This document shows positions 44,687-55,135 of a stretch of 64,000 bases of DNA, one piece after another. Origin of the DNA: Winogradskyella sp. PC-19. Lineage in GTDB: Bacteria; Bacteroidota; Bacteroidia; Flavobacteriales; Flavobacteriaceae. The position numbers and the translations under genes were made by a program. The stretch spans positions 2,397,145-2,461,144 of the forward strand of contig NZ_CP019332.1 in NCBI RefSeq assembly GCF_002163855.1, written 5' to 3'. Position 1 is the first letter of the stretch. Each line of letters opens with the position of its first letter. The notes below the pieces were generated by a model. The model was not told where the DNA came from, ran no database searches, and saw only the letters and a program-made list of their open reading frames with translations.

Positions 44687-45928
44687 ATGTTATACTACCT
44701 ATTTGATTATTTAGAAAAACAGTTCCAGTTTCCTGGAGCAACACTCTTTGGGTTCTTAACATTTAGGGCAGCTATCGCGATGATTTTGTCTTTGTTGATT
44801 TCTATTGTTTATGGAAAAAGAATTATCAAATTTCTTCAGAAAAAACAAGTCGGTGAAACAATTAGAGATTTAGGTTTAGAAGGTCAGGCCGAAAAAGCAG
44901 GGACACCAACAATGGGCGGCTTAATCATAATCCTAGCAACATTGATACCAGTGTTGTTACTAGCTCAATTGGCAAACATATATATCATACTGCTAATTGT
45001 GACTACGATTTGGATGGGAGCAATTGGTTTTATAGATGATTATATCAAAAAATTTAAAAACAATAAAGAAGGTTTAAAAGGACGGTTTAAAGTCCTTGGA
45101 CAAGTTGGTTTGGGTATAATCGTTGGAGCAACATTATATTTTCATCAAGACGTAACGATGAAGGAAAAGTTACCAATTGAGCAACAAAAAGTACTGCTTG
45201 CTGAAAATCCAGACATAGAGCCTTTTAAATTATTTGAAGCTGAAGAAAAGTCAACAAAAACAACAATTCCTTTTGTTAAAAATAATGAGTTCGATTATGC
45301 AGATTTGATTACATGGATAAGTCCAAGTTTAGAAAAATACGCATGGGTTATTTTCATTTTAGCAGCAATATTTATAATTACAGCAGTGTCAAATGGTGCA
45401 AATTTAACAGATGGTATTGATGGTTTAGCTGCAGGAACTTCAGCCATTATTGTCCTCACCTTAGGAATCTTTGCTTGGGTTTCTGGTAACATTATTTTTT
45501 CAGAATATCTTGATATTATGTTCATTCCAAGAGTATCAGAAATTACAATTTACATCGCTGCATTTGTTGGAGCATTAATTGGATTTTTATGGTACAATAC
45601 ATATCCGGCGCAAGTATTTATGGGCGATACCGGAAGTTTGACCATTGGAGGAATTATAGCTGTTATTGCAATTGCAATTCGTAAAGAATGGTTAATCCCT
45701 ATTCTGTGTGGAATATTTTTAGCAGAAAATTTGTCAGTAGTCATGCAAGTCAGCTACTTCAAATACACGAGAAAGAAATTTGGTGAAGGCAGGCGCATTT
45801 TTAAGATGTCGCCTTTACATCATCATTATCAAAAATCAGGATATCACGAAAGTAAAATAGTCACAAGATTTTGGATTATCGGAATTCTTCTAGCCATTTT
45901 AACCATTGTGACATTGAAAATTAGATAG
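44687..45928 (+). CDS. mraY: Phospho-MurNAc-pentapeptide transferase
   Basis: A 413-aa polytopic enzyme that links phospho-MurNAc-pentapeptide to undecaprenyl phosphate, forming lipid [23 protein letters not shown] and the Asp motif F-M-G-D-T-G-S-L are all present. It is about 50 residues longer than the E. coli enzyme because of a hydrophilic insert at about 150-200, usual in Bacteroidota. Confidence 0.96.
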   Translation: MLYYLFDYLEKQFQFPGATLFGFLTFRAAIAMILSLLISIVYGKRIIKFLQKKQVGETIRDLGLEGQAEKAGTPTMGGLIIILATLIPVLLLAQLANIYIILLIVTTIWMGAIGFIDDYIKKFKNNKEGLKGRFKVLGQVGLGIIVGATLYFHQDVTMKEKLPIEQQKVLLAENPDIEPFKLFEAEEKSTKTTIPFVKNNEFDYADLITWISPSLEKYAWVIFILAAIFIITAVSNGANLTDGIDGLAAGTSAIIVLTLGIFAWVSGNIIFSEYLDIMFIPRVSEITIYIAAFVGALIGFLWYNTYPAQVFMGDTGSLTIGGIIAVIAIAIRKEWLIPILCGIFLAENLSVVMQVSYFKYTRKKFGEGRRIFKMSPLHHHYQKSGYHESKIVTRFWIIGILLAILTIVTLKIR

Positions 45929-47260
45929 ATGAAAAGGCTAGTGATTCTTGGTGGAGGAGAAAGTGGAGTTGGTACAGCACTTTTAGGAAAAGCAAAAGGA
46001 TACGATGTTTTTGTTTCGGATAAAGGCGAAATAAAAAAGAAATATAAGGAAGTTCTTATACATAATGAGATTAAATGGGAAGATAAACAGCATACAGAAT
46101 CAAAAATTTTGAATGCAGATGTCATAATGAAAAGCCCTGGAATTCCTGATAAAGTGAGTTTGGTTCAACAAATTCGCGAAGCTGGAATATCGATCGTTTC
46201 AGAGATTGAGTTCGCTTCAGATTATACAGATGCGACTTTAGTTGCAATTACAGGAAGTAACGGTAAAACAACAACTGCAAGTTTAGCACATCATATTTTA
46301 AAACAAGATCTTAATGTTGGTTTAGCAGGAAACATTGGAGACAGTTTCGCAAAGCAAATCTTAGAGGGAAATTACGATAACTATGTGCTAGAGATAAGTA
46401 GTTTTCAGTTAGATGATATAAAAGATTTCAAGCCAAAAATTGCAATTCTCACAAACATTACCCCAGATCATTTGGATCGCTACGATTATAAGTTTGAAAA
46501 CTATATCGCTTCAAAATTCAGAATTGTAGAAAACCAAACGGAGGACGATTTTTTCATTTACGATGCAGATGACCCAGTAATTGAAGACTGGATGAAATCA
46601 CACGTCATTAAATCTCAAAAATTACCATTTTCATTAACTAAAGTTGTTGAAAATGGAGCATATATAAAAGACAAAGAAATAATAATAACTATAGATAACA
46701 ATCAAATAATTATGCCAATAAAGAAACTAGCATTAGACGGTAAACACAACGTTAAAAATGCAATGGCTGCATCAACGGCCGCTCATTTGCTTAAGATTAG
46801 AAAGCAAACCATAAGAGAAAGTTTAGAGAACTTTCAGGGTGTGGAGCATCGTTTAGAAAATGTACTTAGAATTAATAAAGTGCAATACATAAACGACTCA
46901 AAAGCTACTAATGTTAACGCTACTTATTTTGCATTAGAGAGTATGCAAGCGCCTACAGTTTGGATAGTTGGTGGTGAAGATAAAGGTAACGATTACAAAG
47001 AGCTTTTTCAGTTTGTGAATGAAAAAGTAAAAGCAATCATTTGCCTAGGTGTCGATAATGGAAAACTTATGGAGACTTTTGGGAATATGGTCGACGTAAT
47101 TATAGAAACTCAGTTTATGAGTGAAGCTGTAAAAATTGCTTATAAAATAGCGAGTGCAGGTGATAATGTGTTGCTGTCTCCAGCTTGCGCAAGTTTTGAT
47201 TTGTTTGAAAACTATGAAGACAGAGGTAGACAATTTAAAGAGTCGGTTCGTAAATTATAA
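45929..47260 (+). CDS. murD: UDP-MurNAc-L-alanine:D-glutamate ligase
   Basis: A 443-aa Mur ligase adding D-glutamate. The N-terminal nucleotide-sugar fold (L-V-I-L-G-G-G-E-S-G-V-G), the P-loop I-T-G-S-N-G-K-T-T near 107 and the Mur C-terminal motif Y-I-N-D-S-K-A-T-N are seen. It starts directly after the mraY stop. Confidence 0.96.
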   Translation: MKRLVILGGGESGVGTALLGKAKGYDVFVSDKGEIKKKYKEVLIHNEIKWEDKQHTESKILNADVIMKSPGIPDKVSLVQQIREAGISIVSEIEFASDYTDATLVAITGSNGKTTTASLAHHILKQDLNVGLAGNIGDSFAKQILEGNYDNYVLEISSFQLDDIKDFKPKIAILTNITPDHLDRYDYKFENYIASKFRIVENQTEDDFFIYDADDPVIEDWMKSHVIKSQKLPFSLTKVVENGAYIKDKEIIITIDNNQIIMPIKKLALDGKHNVKNAMAASTAAHLLKIRKQTIRESLENFQGVEHRLENVLRINKVQYINDSKATNVNATYFALESMQAPTVWIVGGEDKGNDYKELFQFVNEKVKAIICLGVDNGKLMETFGNMVDVIIETQFMSEAVKIAYKIASAGDNVLLSPACASFDLFENYEDRGRQFKESVRKL

Positions 47261-47267
47261 ATAATTA

Positions 47268-48464
47268 ATGCAGACTTTGTTTCAAAATATAAAAGGGGAT
47301 AGGCTTATATGGGCGATAGCTGCTTTGTTGGCTGTTTTCTCATTTTTGCCTGTGTTTTCTGCTGCTAGTAATTTGGCATATACTGGTGGTTCAGGAAGTA
47401 CATTTCCTTATTTGTTTAAACATGGTGTGCATCTTTTTTTAGGATTTAGTATTATGTATGCTGTTCATCGCATACCCTATCGTTACTTTAGAGGTTTGTC
47501 TATGGTTATGATTCCTATAGTTATAGTTTTATTGATTGTAACAGTACTTCAGGGTACAACTATAGATGGAGCTAATGCAAGTCGATGGATTAAAATTCCA
47601 ATTGTAAATATGTCGTTTCAAACATCAACATTGGCATCTGTTGTTCTAATGGTATATGTGGCGCGTTATCTATCTAAAATCAAAGACAAAGAAGTAGGTT
47701 TTAAAGAAACTATTTTGCCATTATGGATGCCGGTTTTTGTTGTACTAGCCTTGATTTTACCAGCTAACTTTTCAACCACAGCTATAATTTTTGCTATGGT
47801 AGTTTTGTTGACTTTTCTCGGAGGATATCCAATTAGATACTTAATGGTAATCATTGGTTCGGGAATAATGGCGTTAGTTTTATTTGTTTTAGTAGCCAAA
47901 TCTTTTCCAGATGTAATGCCTAACCGTGTCGATACATGGATAAGTAGAGTTGAGAATTTTGCCAATGGTGAAGACACGGAAGAAGATTACCAAATTGAAA
48001 ATGCTAAAATAGCTATAGCAGTAGGTGTGACGCCACAAGGTCCAGGCAAGAGTAAGCAAAAGCATGTATTACCCCAATCGTCATCAGATTTTATTTTTGC
48101 AATAATAATAGAAGAGTATGGGCTTTTCGGAGGTGTGTTTTTACTTACAATGTATTCTTGGTTTTTATTTCGGATTGTTATTGTGTCTCAAAAATCAGAT
48201 ACCATTTTTGGAAAACTTTTGGTACTTGGTGTTGGTTTGCCAATCGTATTTCAAGCATTAATCAATATGGCAGTTGCAGTAGAGTTGTTTCCAGTAACAG
48301 GACAGACCTTACCATTAATAAGTAGCGGAGGTACATCAATTTGGATGACTTGTTTAGCTATAGGAATCATAATAAGTGTTAGCGCAAAGCGAGAAGAAAT
48401 AAAAGCAAAAGAAGGTGAAGAATCGGAGGATAATCCTTTAGATATTTTATCAGAAACAATATAA
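47268..48464 (+). CDS. ftsW: Peptidoglycan glycosyltransferase FtsW
   Basis: A 398-aa SEDS-family membrane glycosyltransferase polymerising lipid II at the septum with the division PBP. Ten helices are expected; conserved motifs include A-S-R-W-I-K-I-P near 105 and the C-terminal [13 protein letters not shown]. The acidic extension at the C-terminus is typical of this group. Confidence 0.95.
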   Translation: MQTLFQNIKGDRLIWAIAALLAVFSFLPVFSAASNLAYTGGSGSTFPYLFKHGVHLFLGFSIMYAVHRIPYRYFRGLSMVMIPIVIVLLIVTVLQGTTIDGANASRWIKIPIVNMSFQTSTLASVVLMVYVARYLSKIKDKEVGFKETILPLWMPVFVVLALILPANFSTTAIIFAMVVLLTFLGGYPIRYLMVIIGSGIMALVLFVLVAKSFPDVMPNRVDTWISRVENFANGEDTEEDYQIENAKIAIAVGVTPQGPGKSKQKHVLPQSSSDFIFAIIIEEYGLFGGVFLLTMYSWFLFRIVIVSQKSDTIFGKLLVLGVGLPIVFQALINMAVAVELFPVTGQTLPLISSGGTSIWMTCLAIGIIISVSAKREEIKAKEGEESEDNPLDILSETI

Positions 48465-48466
48465 GA

Positions 48467-49579
48467 TTGAGTCAAAATAAATCAACATATAATTTTATTT
48501 TATCTGGTGGTGGAACAGGCGGGCATATTTATCCTGCAATAGCAATTGCAAATGAATTAAAGTCACGGTTTCCTAATTCAAAATTTTTATTTGTTGGTGC
48601 AAAAGACCGAATGGAAATGGAAAAAGTTCCACAAGCAGGCTATAAGATTGAAGGACTTTGGATTTCTGGTATTCAACGAAAACTGACTTTAAAGAATTTG
48701 ATGTTTCCTTTTAAATTAATGTCAAGTCTATTTAAGTCTAGACGAATTATTAGTAAATTCAAACCAAATGTTGTAATAGGGACTGGTGGTTTTGCAAGTG
48801 GTCCTTTACTGCAAGCGGCAAACTCAAAAAATATTCCAACACTTATTCAAGAACAGAATTCATATCCTGGAATTACAAATAAGCTATTAAGTAAAAAAGC
48901 AAATAGTATCTGTGTGGCTTATGAAGGTTTGGAGCGTTTTTTCCCAAAAGAAAAAATTGTTTTGACAGGTAACCCAATCCGAAAAGACTTAATAGAGATT
49001 GAAAGTAAAAAGGTTTCAGCTCTGAGTGAATTTAACTTAGATGAAAATAAAATTACACTTCTTGTCTTAGGTGGAAGCTTAGGAGCAAGACGTGTAAATC
49101 AACTCATTGAAAGTAAGCTGGAATTTTTTAAAAATCACGATGTGCAATTAATCTGGCAATGCGGAAAATTATATCACGAGCAGTACAGTAAATACAAAGT
49201 ACAAGATAATGTACAAGTACATGCGTTTCTAAATAAAATGGATTTAGCTTATGCGGCAGCTGATATTATTATCTCTAGAGCAGGTGCAAGTTCTGTCTCT
49301 GAACTTTGTGTCGTTGGTAAACCTGTGATTTTTATACCATCACCAAATGTTGCAGAAGATCATCAGACAAAAAATGCGCAAGCAATAGTTAATAAAGATG
49401 CAGCTATTTTAATTAAAGAAGTACAGCTAGATACTGATTTTGATAATGTATTCGAGCAACTTTTAAAATCGAAAAATACAAGAAATAACTTAGGTAAGAA
49501 TATTAAGAAATTAGCATTAGTTAATGCAACTATCGATATAGCAGACGAGGTAGAAAAGCTTTTGAAAAGCCTATCTTAA
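48467..49579 (+). CDS. murG: UDP-GlcNAc:lipid I GlcNAc transferase
   Basis: A 370-aa GT28 glycosyltransferase converting lipid I into lipid II on the inner face of the membrane. [11 protein letters not shown] is at about 14-24, G-T-G-G-F-A-S-G-P near 103, G-G-S-L-G-A-R near 200 and the UDP-binding [10 protein letters not shown] near 272. The start is TTG. Confidence 0.96.
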   Translation: MSQNKSTYNFILSGGGTGGHIYPAIAIANELKSRFPNSKFLFVGAKDRMEMEKVPQAGYKIEGLWISGIQRKLTLKNLMFPFKLMSSLFKSRRIISKFKPNVVIGTGGFASGPLLQAANSKNIPTLIQEQNSYPGITNKLLSKKANSICVAYEGLERFFPKEKIVLTGNPIRKDLIEIESKKVSALSEFNLDENKITLLVLGGSLGARRVNQLIESKLEFFKNHDVQLIWQCGKLYHEQYSKYKVQDNVQVHAFLNKMDLAYAAADIIISRAGASSVSELCVVGKPVIFIPSPNVAEDHQTKNAQAIVNKDAAILIKEVQLDTDFDNVFEQLLKSKNTRNNLGKNIKKLALVNATIDIADEVEKLLKSLS

Positions 49580-49580
49580 T

Positions 49581-49662
49581 CTTCCCAGAGGGAAGAAATG
49601 AATATGAGTAAACAAGAGAAATATACATACAACAGTGAGCAAGTCCTTTCCTCTGGAAAGGA
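49581..49662 (+). repeat. Two short palindromes across the murG-murC junction and murC 5' end
   Basis: CTTCCC-AGA-GGGAAG (49581-49595) lies between the murG stop and murC start, and TCCTTTCC-TCT-GGAAAGGA (49644-49662) lies within the first murC codons. Both have 3-nt loops and purine-rich right arms, like remnants of a dispersed palindromic element. Confidence 0.45.
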
Positions 49663-51007
49663 TTTAGGAAAGGCCTTTGTCTATTTCATAGGAATCGGCG
49701 GTATAGGCATGAGTGCTCTGGCGCGCTATTTTGTGGCTAATGGAAATAAGGTTGCTGGTTATGATAAAACACCTTCGGATATTACAAAAGCTTTAGAGAA
49801 TTTGGGTGTCTCGATTCATTTTGAAGATGATATAAATAGTATTCCGGCTGAATTCAAAAAACAGTCTTCAACCTTAATAATCTATACACCAGCTATTCCC
49901 AAAACACACTCAGAATTCAATTACTTTTTAGATAATGGCTTTAAGGTGAAGAAGCGTTCAGAGGTTTTGGGTGATATTACTAAAAATACATTTTGTTTTG
50001 CTGTTGCTGGTACTCACGGTAAGACTACGACAACGAGTATACTTGGGCATTTACTAAATGAATGTAGTGTAGAGATGACCGCTTTTTTAGGAGGAATCAG
50101 TGAAAATTATAACTCAAACCTTATCGTTAACGGTACTAAAGTGACAGCTGTTGAAGCCGACGAATTTGACCGTTCATTTCTAACGCTGTCACCAAATTAT
50201 GCATGTATTACCTCAATGGATGCGGATCATTTAGATATTTATGGAGATGCTTCAGAACTAACAAAATCGTTTAAAGATTTTACAAAAAAAATAAAGCCAA
50301 ATGGAAAGCTATTTGTTAGAAATGGTTTGCCAATTGAAGGAATAACATATGGTATTGAAGATAATTCAGACTATACAGCACAAAATATTAGAATAGAAAA
50401 TGGAACTTATATTTTTGATGTAAAAACCCCAGAAACTATTCTAAAAGATTTCAGATTTAACCTACCTGGTAGACATAACTTGTCTAATGCATTGATAGCA
50501 TTGGCGATGTCTGTAGAATATGGTCTCCCTCGACCACAGCTCGCCAAAGCTTTAGCATCTTACAAAGGCGTAAAGCGAAGATTTACATATCAGATCAAAA
50601 CTGATGATTTAGTTTTTATTGATGATTATGCACATCATCCAGAAGAAATTAATGCAGTACATCAAGCAGTTAGAGAAATGTATCCTGAAGAAAAGGTACT
50701 AGCAATATTTCAGCCACATCTTTTTTCTAGAACTAAAGATTTTGTAGACGAGTTTGCAGAAGCTTTGTCTCAGTTTGATGAAGTGATACTTCTAGATATT
50801 TATCCTGCAAGAGAATTGCCAATCGACGGTGTTAATTCTTCTTGGTTATTAGGAAAAATATCTAATCAAAACAAAGTATTAAGTGGTAAAAAAGAGTTAG
50901 TACAAAATATTAATGCCAGTTCTGCCAAAGTTATTTTAACCATTGGTGCTGGAGATATAGGAGAAGAAGTAAAAACGATTAAAAAAGCATTGTGTGTTGA
51001 AAGTTAA
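49598..51007 (+). CDS. murC: UDP-MurNAc:L-alanine ligase
   Basis: A 469-aa Mur ligase adding L-alanine to UDP-MurNAc. The glycine-rich Y-F-I-G-I-G-G-I-G-M-S-A-L begins only at about residue 29, so the protein has an N-terminal extension of some 20 residues compared with usual MurC. The P-loop A-G-T-H-G-K-T-T-T, E-A-D-E-F-D and D-D-Y-A-H-H-P are conserved. The extension is encoded by DNA containing a perfect 8-bp palindrome. Confidence 0.95.
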   Translation: MNMSKQEKYTYNSEQVLSSGKDLGKAFVYFIGIGGIGMSALARYFVANGNKVAGYDKTPSDITKALENLGVSIHFEDDINSIPAEFKKQSSTLIIYTPAIPKTHSEFNYFLDNGFKVKKRSEVLGDITKNTFCFAVAGTHGKTTTTSILGHLLNECSVEMTAFLGGISENYNSNLIVNGTKVTAVEADEFDRSFLTLSPNYACITSMDADHLDIYGDASELTKSFKDFTKKIKPNGKLFVRNGLPIEGITYGIEDNSDYTAQNIRIENGTYIFDVKTPETILKDFRFNLPGRHNLSNALIALAMSVEYGLPRPQLAKALASYKGVKRRFTYQIKTDDLVFIDDYAHHPEEINAVHQAVREMYPEEKVLAIFQPHLFSRTKDFVDEFAEALSQFDEVILLDIYPARELPIDGVNSSWLLGKISNQNKVLSGKKELVQNINASSAKVILTIGAGDIGEEVKTIKKALCVES

Positions 51008-51716
51008 TTGTGGTTACATAAAAGTATTGGTTTTACTAGTGATAGTAGGGTTTTTGTATGCTTTTACAAATACCAGAAATAAGTCACGCATCATCACAAA
51101 ACCAGAGGTGAAATTTTCAGGTTCGGCTAACTTATTTCTTACACATGATAATGTTAGTAAATTGTTAATACAAAATCCAAGTGGTCTTAATAATGACACT
51201 AAAGATATTATAGATTTGAATGTATTAGAATCTGCCCTAAATTCTAATCCAATGGTGAAAAATGCAGAGGTCTTTATGTCGGTAAATGGAAGGTTAACTG
51301 CCGAAGTTGAACAAAAAAGACCAATAGCAAGAGTATATACAAACGCTTCATACTATATTGATGATGAAGGTTCGTATATGCCGCTATCAACAAATTATTC
51401 AGCAAGAGTGCCGCTAGTAACAGGTACGGTTTATAAAACCAAGCTAGATAAAATTTACAAAATTGCAATGGTTATAGATGCAGATGAGTTTCTAAAGCAG
51501 CATGTCATAGAGATTAATCAAGATGCAGACCAAAACATAAGTTTAAGATTGCGGAAATACGATTTTAGACTAAACTTTGGAAGCTTAAACAAGCTTGAAA
51601 AGAAGATAAATAATTTTAAAGCTTTTTATAAAAAAGCAGTAAATGATAAGACAATAAACACGTATAGTAGTGTAAACTTAAGGTTTGATAACCAAGTGAT
51701 ATGCACCAAAAAATAA
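50994..51716 (+). CDS. ftsQ: Division protein FtsQ/DivIB
   Basis: A 240-aa bitopic protein with a membrane helix at about 9-23 and a periplasmic part with a POTRA-like region (about 35-110, N-P-M-V-K-N-A-E-V) followed by the beta domain (P-I-A-R-V-Y). It recruits FtsL/B and the septal synthase. GTG 50994 or TTG 50997 start, overlapping murC. Confidence 0.9.
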   Translation: MLKVNCGYIKVLVLLVIVGFLYAFTNTRNKSRIITKPEVKFSGSANLFLTHDNVSKLLIQNPSGLNNDTKDIIDLNVLESALNSNPMVKNAEVFMSVNGRLTAEVEQKRPIARVYTNASYYIDDEGSYMPLSTNYSARVPLVTGTVYKTKLDKIYKIAMVIDADEFLKQHVIEINQDADQNISLRLRKYDFRLNFGSLNKLEKKINNFKAFYKKAVNDKTINTYSSVNLRFDNQVICTKK

Positions 51717-51719
51717 ATT

Positions 51720-53045
51720 ATGGAAAAGCATAATATTTCGGTAGGATTAGATATAGGAACCACAAAGATTGTGGCTATGATTGGTCGAAAAAATGAATAC
51801 GGAAAAGTTGAAATTTTAGGCGTTGGTAAATCTAAAAGCTTAGGCGTTCATCGTGGTGTTGTAAATAATATTACACAAACAATTCAATCTATTCAGCAAG
51901 CAGTTCAAGAAGCAGAAGTTGCCGCTTCAGAAAAAATAGAAGGTGTTACTGTAGGTATTGCAGGTCAGCATATACGCAGTTTACAGCATAGTGATTATAT
52001 CACAAGAGCAAATTCGGAATTGGTGATTGATGAAGCCGATATTGATCGTTTAATTAACCAAGTTCATAAACTTGTAATGCTTCCTGGAGAAGAGATTATT
52101 CATGTTTTACCACAAGAATTTAAAGTCGATGGTCAGGCCGAAATTACTGAGCCAATTGGGATGTATGGTGGAAGATTAGAAGCAAATTTTCATGTCGTTG
52201 TTGGTCAAGTATCTTCAATACGAAATATTGGGCGCTGTGTAAAAAGTTCTGATTTAGAATTAGAAGGTATCACACTTGAACCATTGGCTTCAGCAAATGC
52301 GGTTTTAAGCCAAGAAGAAAAAGAAGCAGGTGTAGCTTTAATTGATATTGGTGGTGGAACAACAGATTTAGCTGTTTTTAAAGATGGAATTATTCGTCAT
52401 ACAGCTGTAATTCCTTTCGGTGGAAATGTTATTACTGAGGATATCAAAGAAGGTTGTTCAATCATCGAAAAACAAGCCGAATTATTAAAGATGAAATTTG
52501 GTTCAGCTTGGCCAGGAGAAAATAAGGATAATGAAATTGTATCTATTCCAGGTTTAAGAGGCCGTGATCCAAAGGAAATTACACTCAAAAATTTATCTAA
52601 AATCATCCATGCTAGAGTTGTGGAAATTATAGAACAAGTCTATGTAGAAATCAAAAACTACGGACACGAAGAACAAAAGAAAAAGCTTATTGCTGGTATT
52701 GTATTAACTGGTGGCGGAAGCCAGTTAAAGCACCTTAAGCAATTAGTAGAATATATTACAGGTATGGATACCAGAATAGGCTATCCCAACGAGCATTTAG
52801 CTGGCGGAAGTGATGAAGAAATTGCAAGCCCACTTTTTGCAACAGCTGTAGGTCTAGTTATGGACGGTTTACAACGTCAAGACCGAAAATTAGCTGAAGA
52901 AATAGAAGAAGGCAGCCCTGTAAATGAAACTGAAACTATTGAGTCAAATCAAGAAGAAATATCAAAAGAAGTACAAAAAGAACGTCGTTCGTTTTTAGAT
53001 AAACTCACAGAAAAAGTGAAAGATTTTTTAGACAACGCCGAATAA
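51720..53045 (+). CDS. ftsA: Division protein FtsA
   Basis: A 441-aa actin-like protein that tethers FtsZ to the membrane. S-V-G-L-D-I-G-T-T-K-I (residues 7-17) is the phosphate-1 motif; L-I-D-I-G-G-G-T-T-D and T-G-G-G-S-Q complete the ATP site. The C-terminal amphipathic helix (F-L-D-K-L-T-E-K-V-K-D-F-L) is the membrane anchor. It lies 46 bp before ftsZ. Confidence 0.96.
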   Translation: MEKHNISVGLDIGTTKIVAMIGRKNEYGKVEILGVGKSKSLGVHRGVVNNITQTIQSIQQAVQEAEVAASEKIEGVTVGIAGQHIRSLQHSDYITRANSELVIDEADIDRLINQVHKLVMLPGEEIIHVLPQEFKVDGQAEITEPIGMYGGRLEANFHVVVGQVSSIRNIGRCVKSSDLELEGITLEPLASANAVLSQEEKEAGVALIDIGGGTTDLAVFKDGIIRHTAVIPFGGNVITEDIKEGCSIIEKQAELLKMKFGSAWPGENKDNEIVSIPGLRGRDPKEITLKNLSKIIHARVVEIIEQVYVEIKNYGHEEQKKKLIAGIVLTGGGSQLKHLKQLVEYITGMDTRIGYPNEHLAGGSDEEIASPLFATAVGLVMDGLQRQDRKLAEEIEEGSPVNETETIESNQEEISKEVQKERRSFLDKLTEKVKDFLDNAE

Positions 53046-53091
53046 AATATAATTAATCAATCCATAAATAAAACCCCATAACAAAGTTAAT

Positions 53092-55017
53092 ATGAGCAAC
53101 AGCAACGAATTTGGGAATATTGCCTTCGACCTTCCAAAAAATCAATCTAATGTCATTAAAGTCATTGGTGTTGGTGGTGGCGGAAGCAATGCAATTAATC
53201 ACATGTTTCAACAAGGCATCAAAGGTGTAGATTTTGTTATTTGCAATACTGATGCACAAGCCCTCCAGAACAGTGGTGTGCCAAACAAGATTCAATTAGG
53301 TGTAAACCTTACAGAAGGACTTGGTGCAGGTGCAAATCCAGATGTTGGAGAACAATCTGCAGTCGAAAGTTTAGAAGACATTAGACGCATGTTAGATACC
53401 AATACAAAAATGGTATTTATAACAGCAGGAATGGGTGGTGGTACCGGAACAGGAGCCGCACCTATTATTGCAAAAATGGCTCGAGAATTAGATATTTTAA
53501 CTGTAGGTATTGTAACAATGCCATTTCAGTTCGAAGGTAAAATGCGTAACCAGCAAGCTCACGAAGGTATAGAGAAACTAAGAGCGCAAGTAGATTCTTT
53601 AATTGTAATCAATAATAATAAACTTCGTGAAGTTTATGGGAACCTTGGTTTTAAAGCAGGATTCTCAAAAGCAGATGAGGTCTTAGCAACTGCTTCACGA
53701 GGTATTGCAGAAGTTATTACGCATCACTATACACAAAATATTGATTTACGTGATGCTAAGACAGTACTAAGTAAAAGTGGAACAGCAATAATGGGTTCTG
53801 CAACAGCTTCAGGTCAGACACGTGCTCAAGAAGCGATTATGAAGGCTTTAGATTCACCATTATTAAATGATAATAAAATCACAGGAGCCAAAAATGTATT
53901 GTTGCTTATCGTATCTGGTTCTCAAGAGATTACTATCGATGAAATTGGAGAGATTAATGACCATATCCAAACAGAAGCTGGTCATGGCGCTAACATTATA
54001 ATGGGTGTTGGTGAAGATGAATCACTTCAGGAATCTATATCTGTAACGATTATAGCAACAGGTTTTGATATTGATCAACAAAACGAAATTTCAAATACTG
54101 AGGCCAAGAAAGTTATCCATGCTTTAGAAGAAGATTTTAAAGAAGAGGTTGAAGTTCAGGGTATTGAACCAGCTATTATATCTCCAGATATTGTTTTAGA
54201 GAAAGAAGCCATTGAAGCACCAATTATACATACATTAACTGAAGATGACTTTGAGGAAGAATCTTCAGTAATTGAAAATGAGCTTATAAAAACAACTGAT
54301 GCTATCAAAAACATCAATGTTATTTATGATGAAGTTTTAGATGCAAAGCCGGTCACAGAAGAAGATTTTATCATCACTCCAATTAAGCAAAACGAAGTTG
54401 AAGTGTCTGATGAAGAAAAGGAAGAAGAGCAAATCACTTTGACTTTTGATTTACCACTATCTCAATTTGATGGAGAAAAAATTGAAGAACCAGAGACAGG
54501 AGATGAAAAAATGTTATTTCAACTTGAAGAAGAAGTCAAAGAAATTACAGTTACAGATCCGATAGAATTAATATCTGTTGATGTTGTAAATGAAGAAGGA
54601 GAGAAGCGTTATGTTTTAGATGACATTTCCTCTTCAGATACAGAAACAACTACCCAAGCTAAGAAAGAAGTTGAAGTAAAAGAAGAAATTGTTTTCGAAA
54701 AGAAGACATTACCTGCAGAAGAAGCTGAAGAAGAAATTCAAGGTGAAATCGACCCAATGAATAGTCCAATTTCTGAAATCTTAAAAGCTAGAGCAGATGA
54801 GCGTCGTAAGAAAATGAAAGACTTTAATTACAAGTTCAATAATGCAAAAATTGACGAAATAGAAAAAGAACCTGCGTACAAAAGACAAGGTGTTAATTTA
54901 GAAGACGCTCAGCACTCTTCTGAGACAAATGTATCTCGCACTTCTGTAGGAACAGACGATAATGACGACATTCAGTTAAGAAGTAATAATTCTTTCTTAC
55001 ATGATAATGTCGATTAA
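53092..55017 (+). CDS. ftsZ: Cell division GTPase FtsZ, long-linker form
   Basis: A 641-aa tubulin homologue forming the division ring. The GTPase core (about 15-330) has V-G-G-G-G-S-N and G-G-G-T-G-T-G-A-A. A very long acidic linker of roughly 230 residues (about 335-565) follows, then a conserved basic tail starting near S-P-I-S-E-I-L-K-A-R and the C-terminal F-L-H-D-N-V-D. E. coli FtsZ is 383 aa; the extra length is linker. Confidence 0.97.
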   Translation: MSNSNEFGNIAFDLPKNQSNVIKVIGVGGGGSNAINHMFQQGIKGVDFVICNTDAQALQNSGVPNKIQLGVNLTEGLGAGANPDVGEQSAVESLEDIRRMLDTNTKMVFITAGMGGGTGTGAAPIIAKMARELDILTVGIVTMPFQFEGKMRNQQAHEGIEKLRAQVDSLIVINNNKLREVYGNLGFKAGFSKADEVLATASRGIAEVITHHYTQNIDLRDAKTVLSKSGTAIMGSATASGQTRAQEAIMKALDSPLLNDNKITGAKNVLLLIVSGSQEITIDEIGEINDHIQTEAGHGANIIMGVGEDESLQESISVTIIATGFDIDQQNEISNTEAKKVIHALEEDFKEEVEVQGIEPAIISPDIVLEKEAIEAPIIHTLTEDDFEEESSVIENELIKTTDAIKNINVIYDEVLDAKPVTEEDFIITPIKQNEVEVSDEEKEEEQITLTFDLPLSQFDGEKIEEPETGDEKMLFQLEEEVKEITVTDPIELISVDVVNEEGEKRYVLDDISSSDTETTTQAKKEVEVKEEIVFEKKTLPAEEAEEEIQGEIDPMNSPISEILKARADERRKKMKDFNYKFNNAKIDEIEKEPAYKRQGVNLEDAQHSSETNVSRTSVGTDDNDDIQLRSNNSFLHDNVD

Positions 55018-55055
55018 TGGTTAATCTATTGAAGTACTAATTAAGTACAAGTATC

Positions 55056-55088
55056 AAACCCGAAAAGCCCCTCAGCTTTTCGGGTTTT
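55056..55088 (+). terminator. Intrinsic terminator of the dcw cluster
   Basis: AAACCCGAAAAGC and GCTTTTCGGGTTT form a 13-bp perfect stem with a 6-nt loop, followed by T-rich sequence, 39 bp after the ftsZ stop. Confidence 0.88.
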
Positions 55089-55135
55089 GTTTTAATAGTT
55101 TAGTATCTTCGCAATCCAAATTAATAATTAGAATT

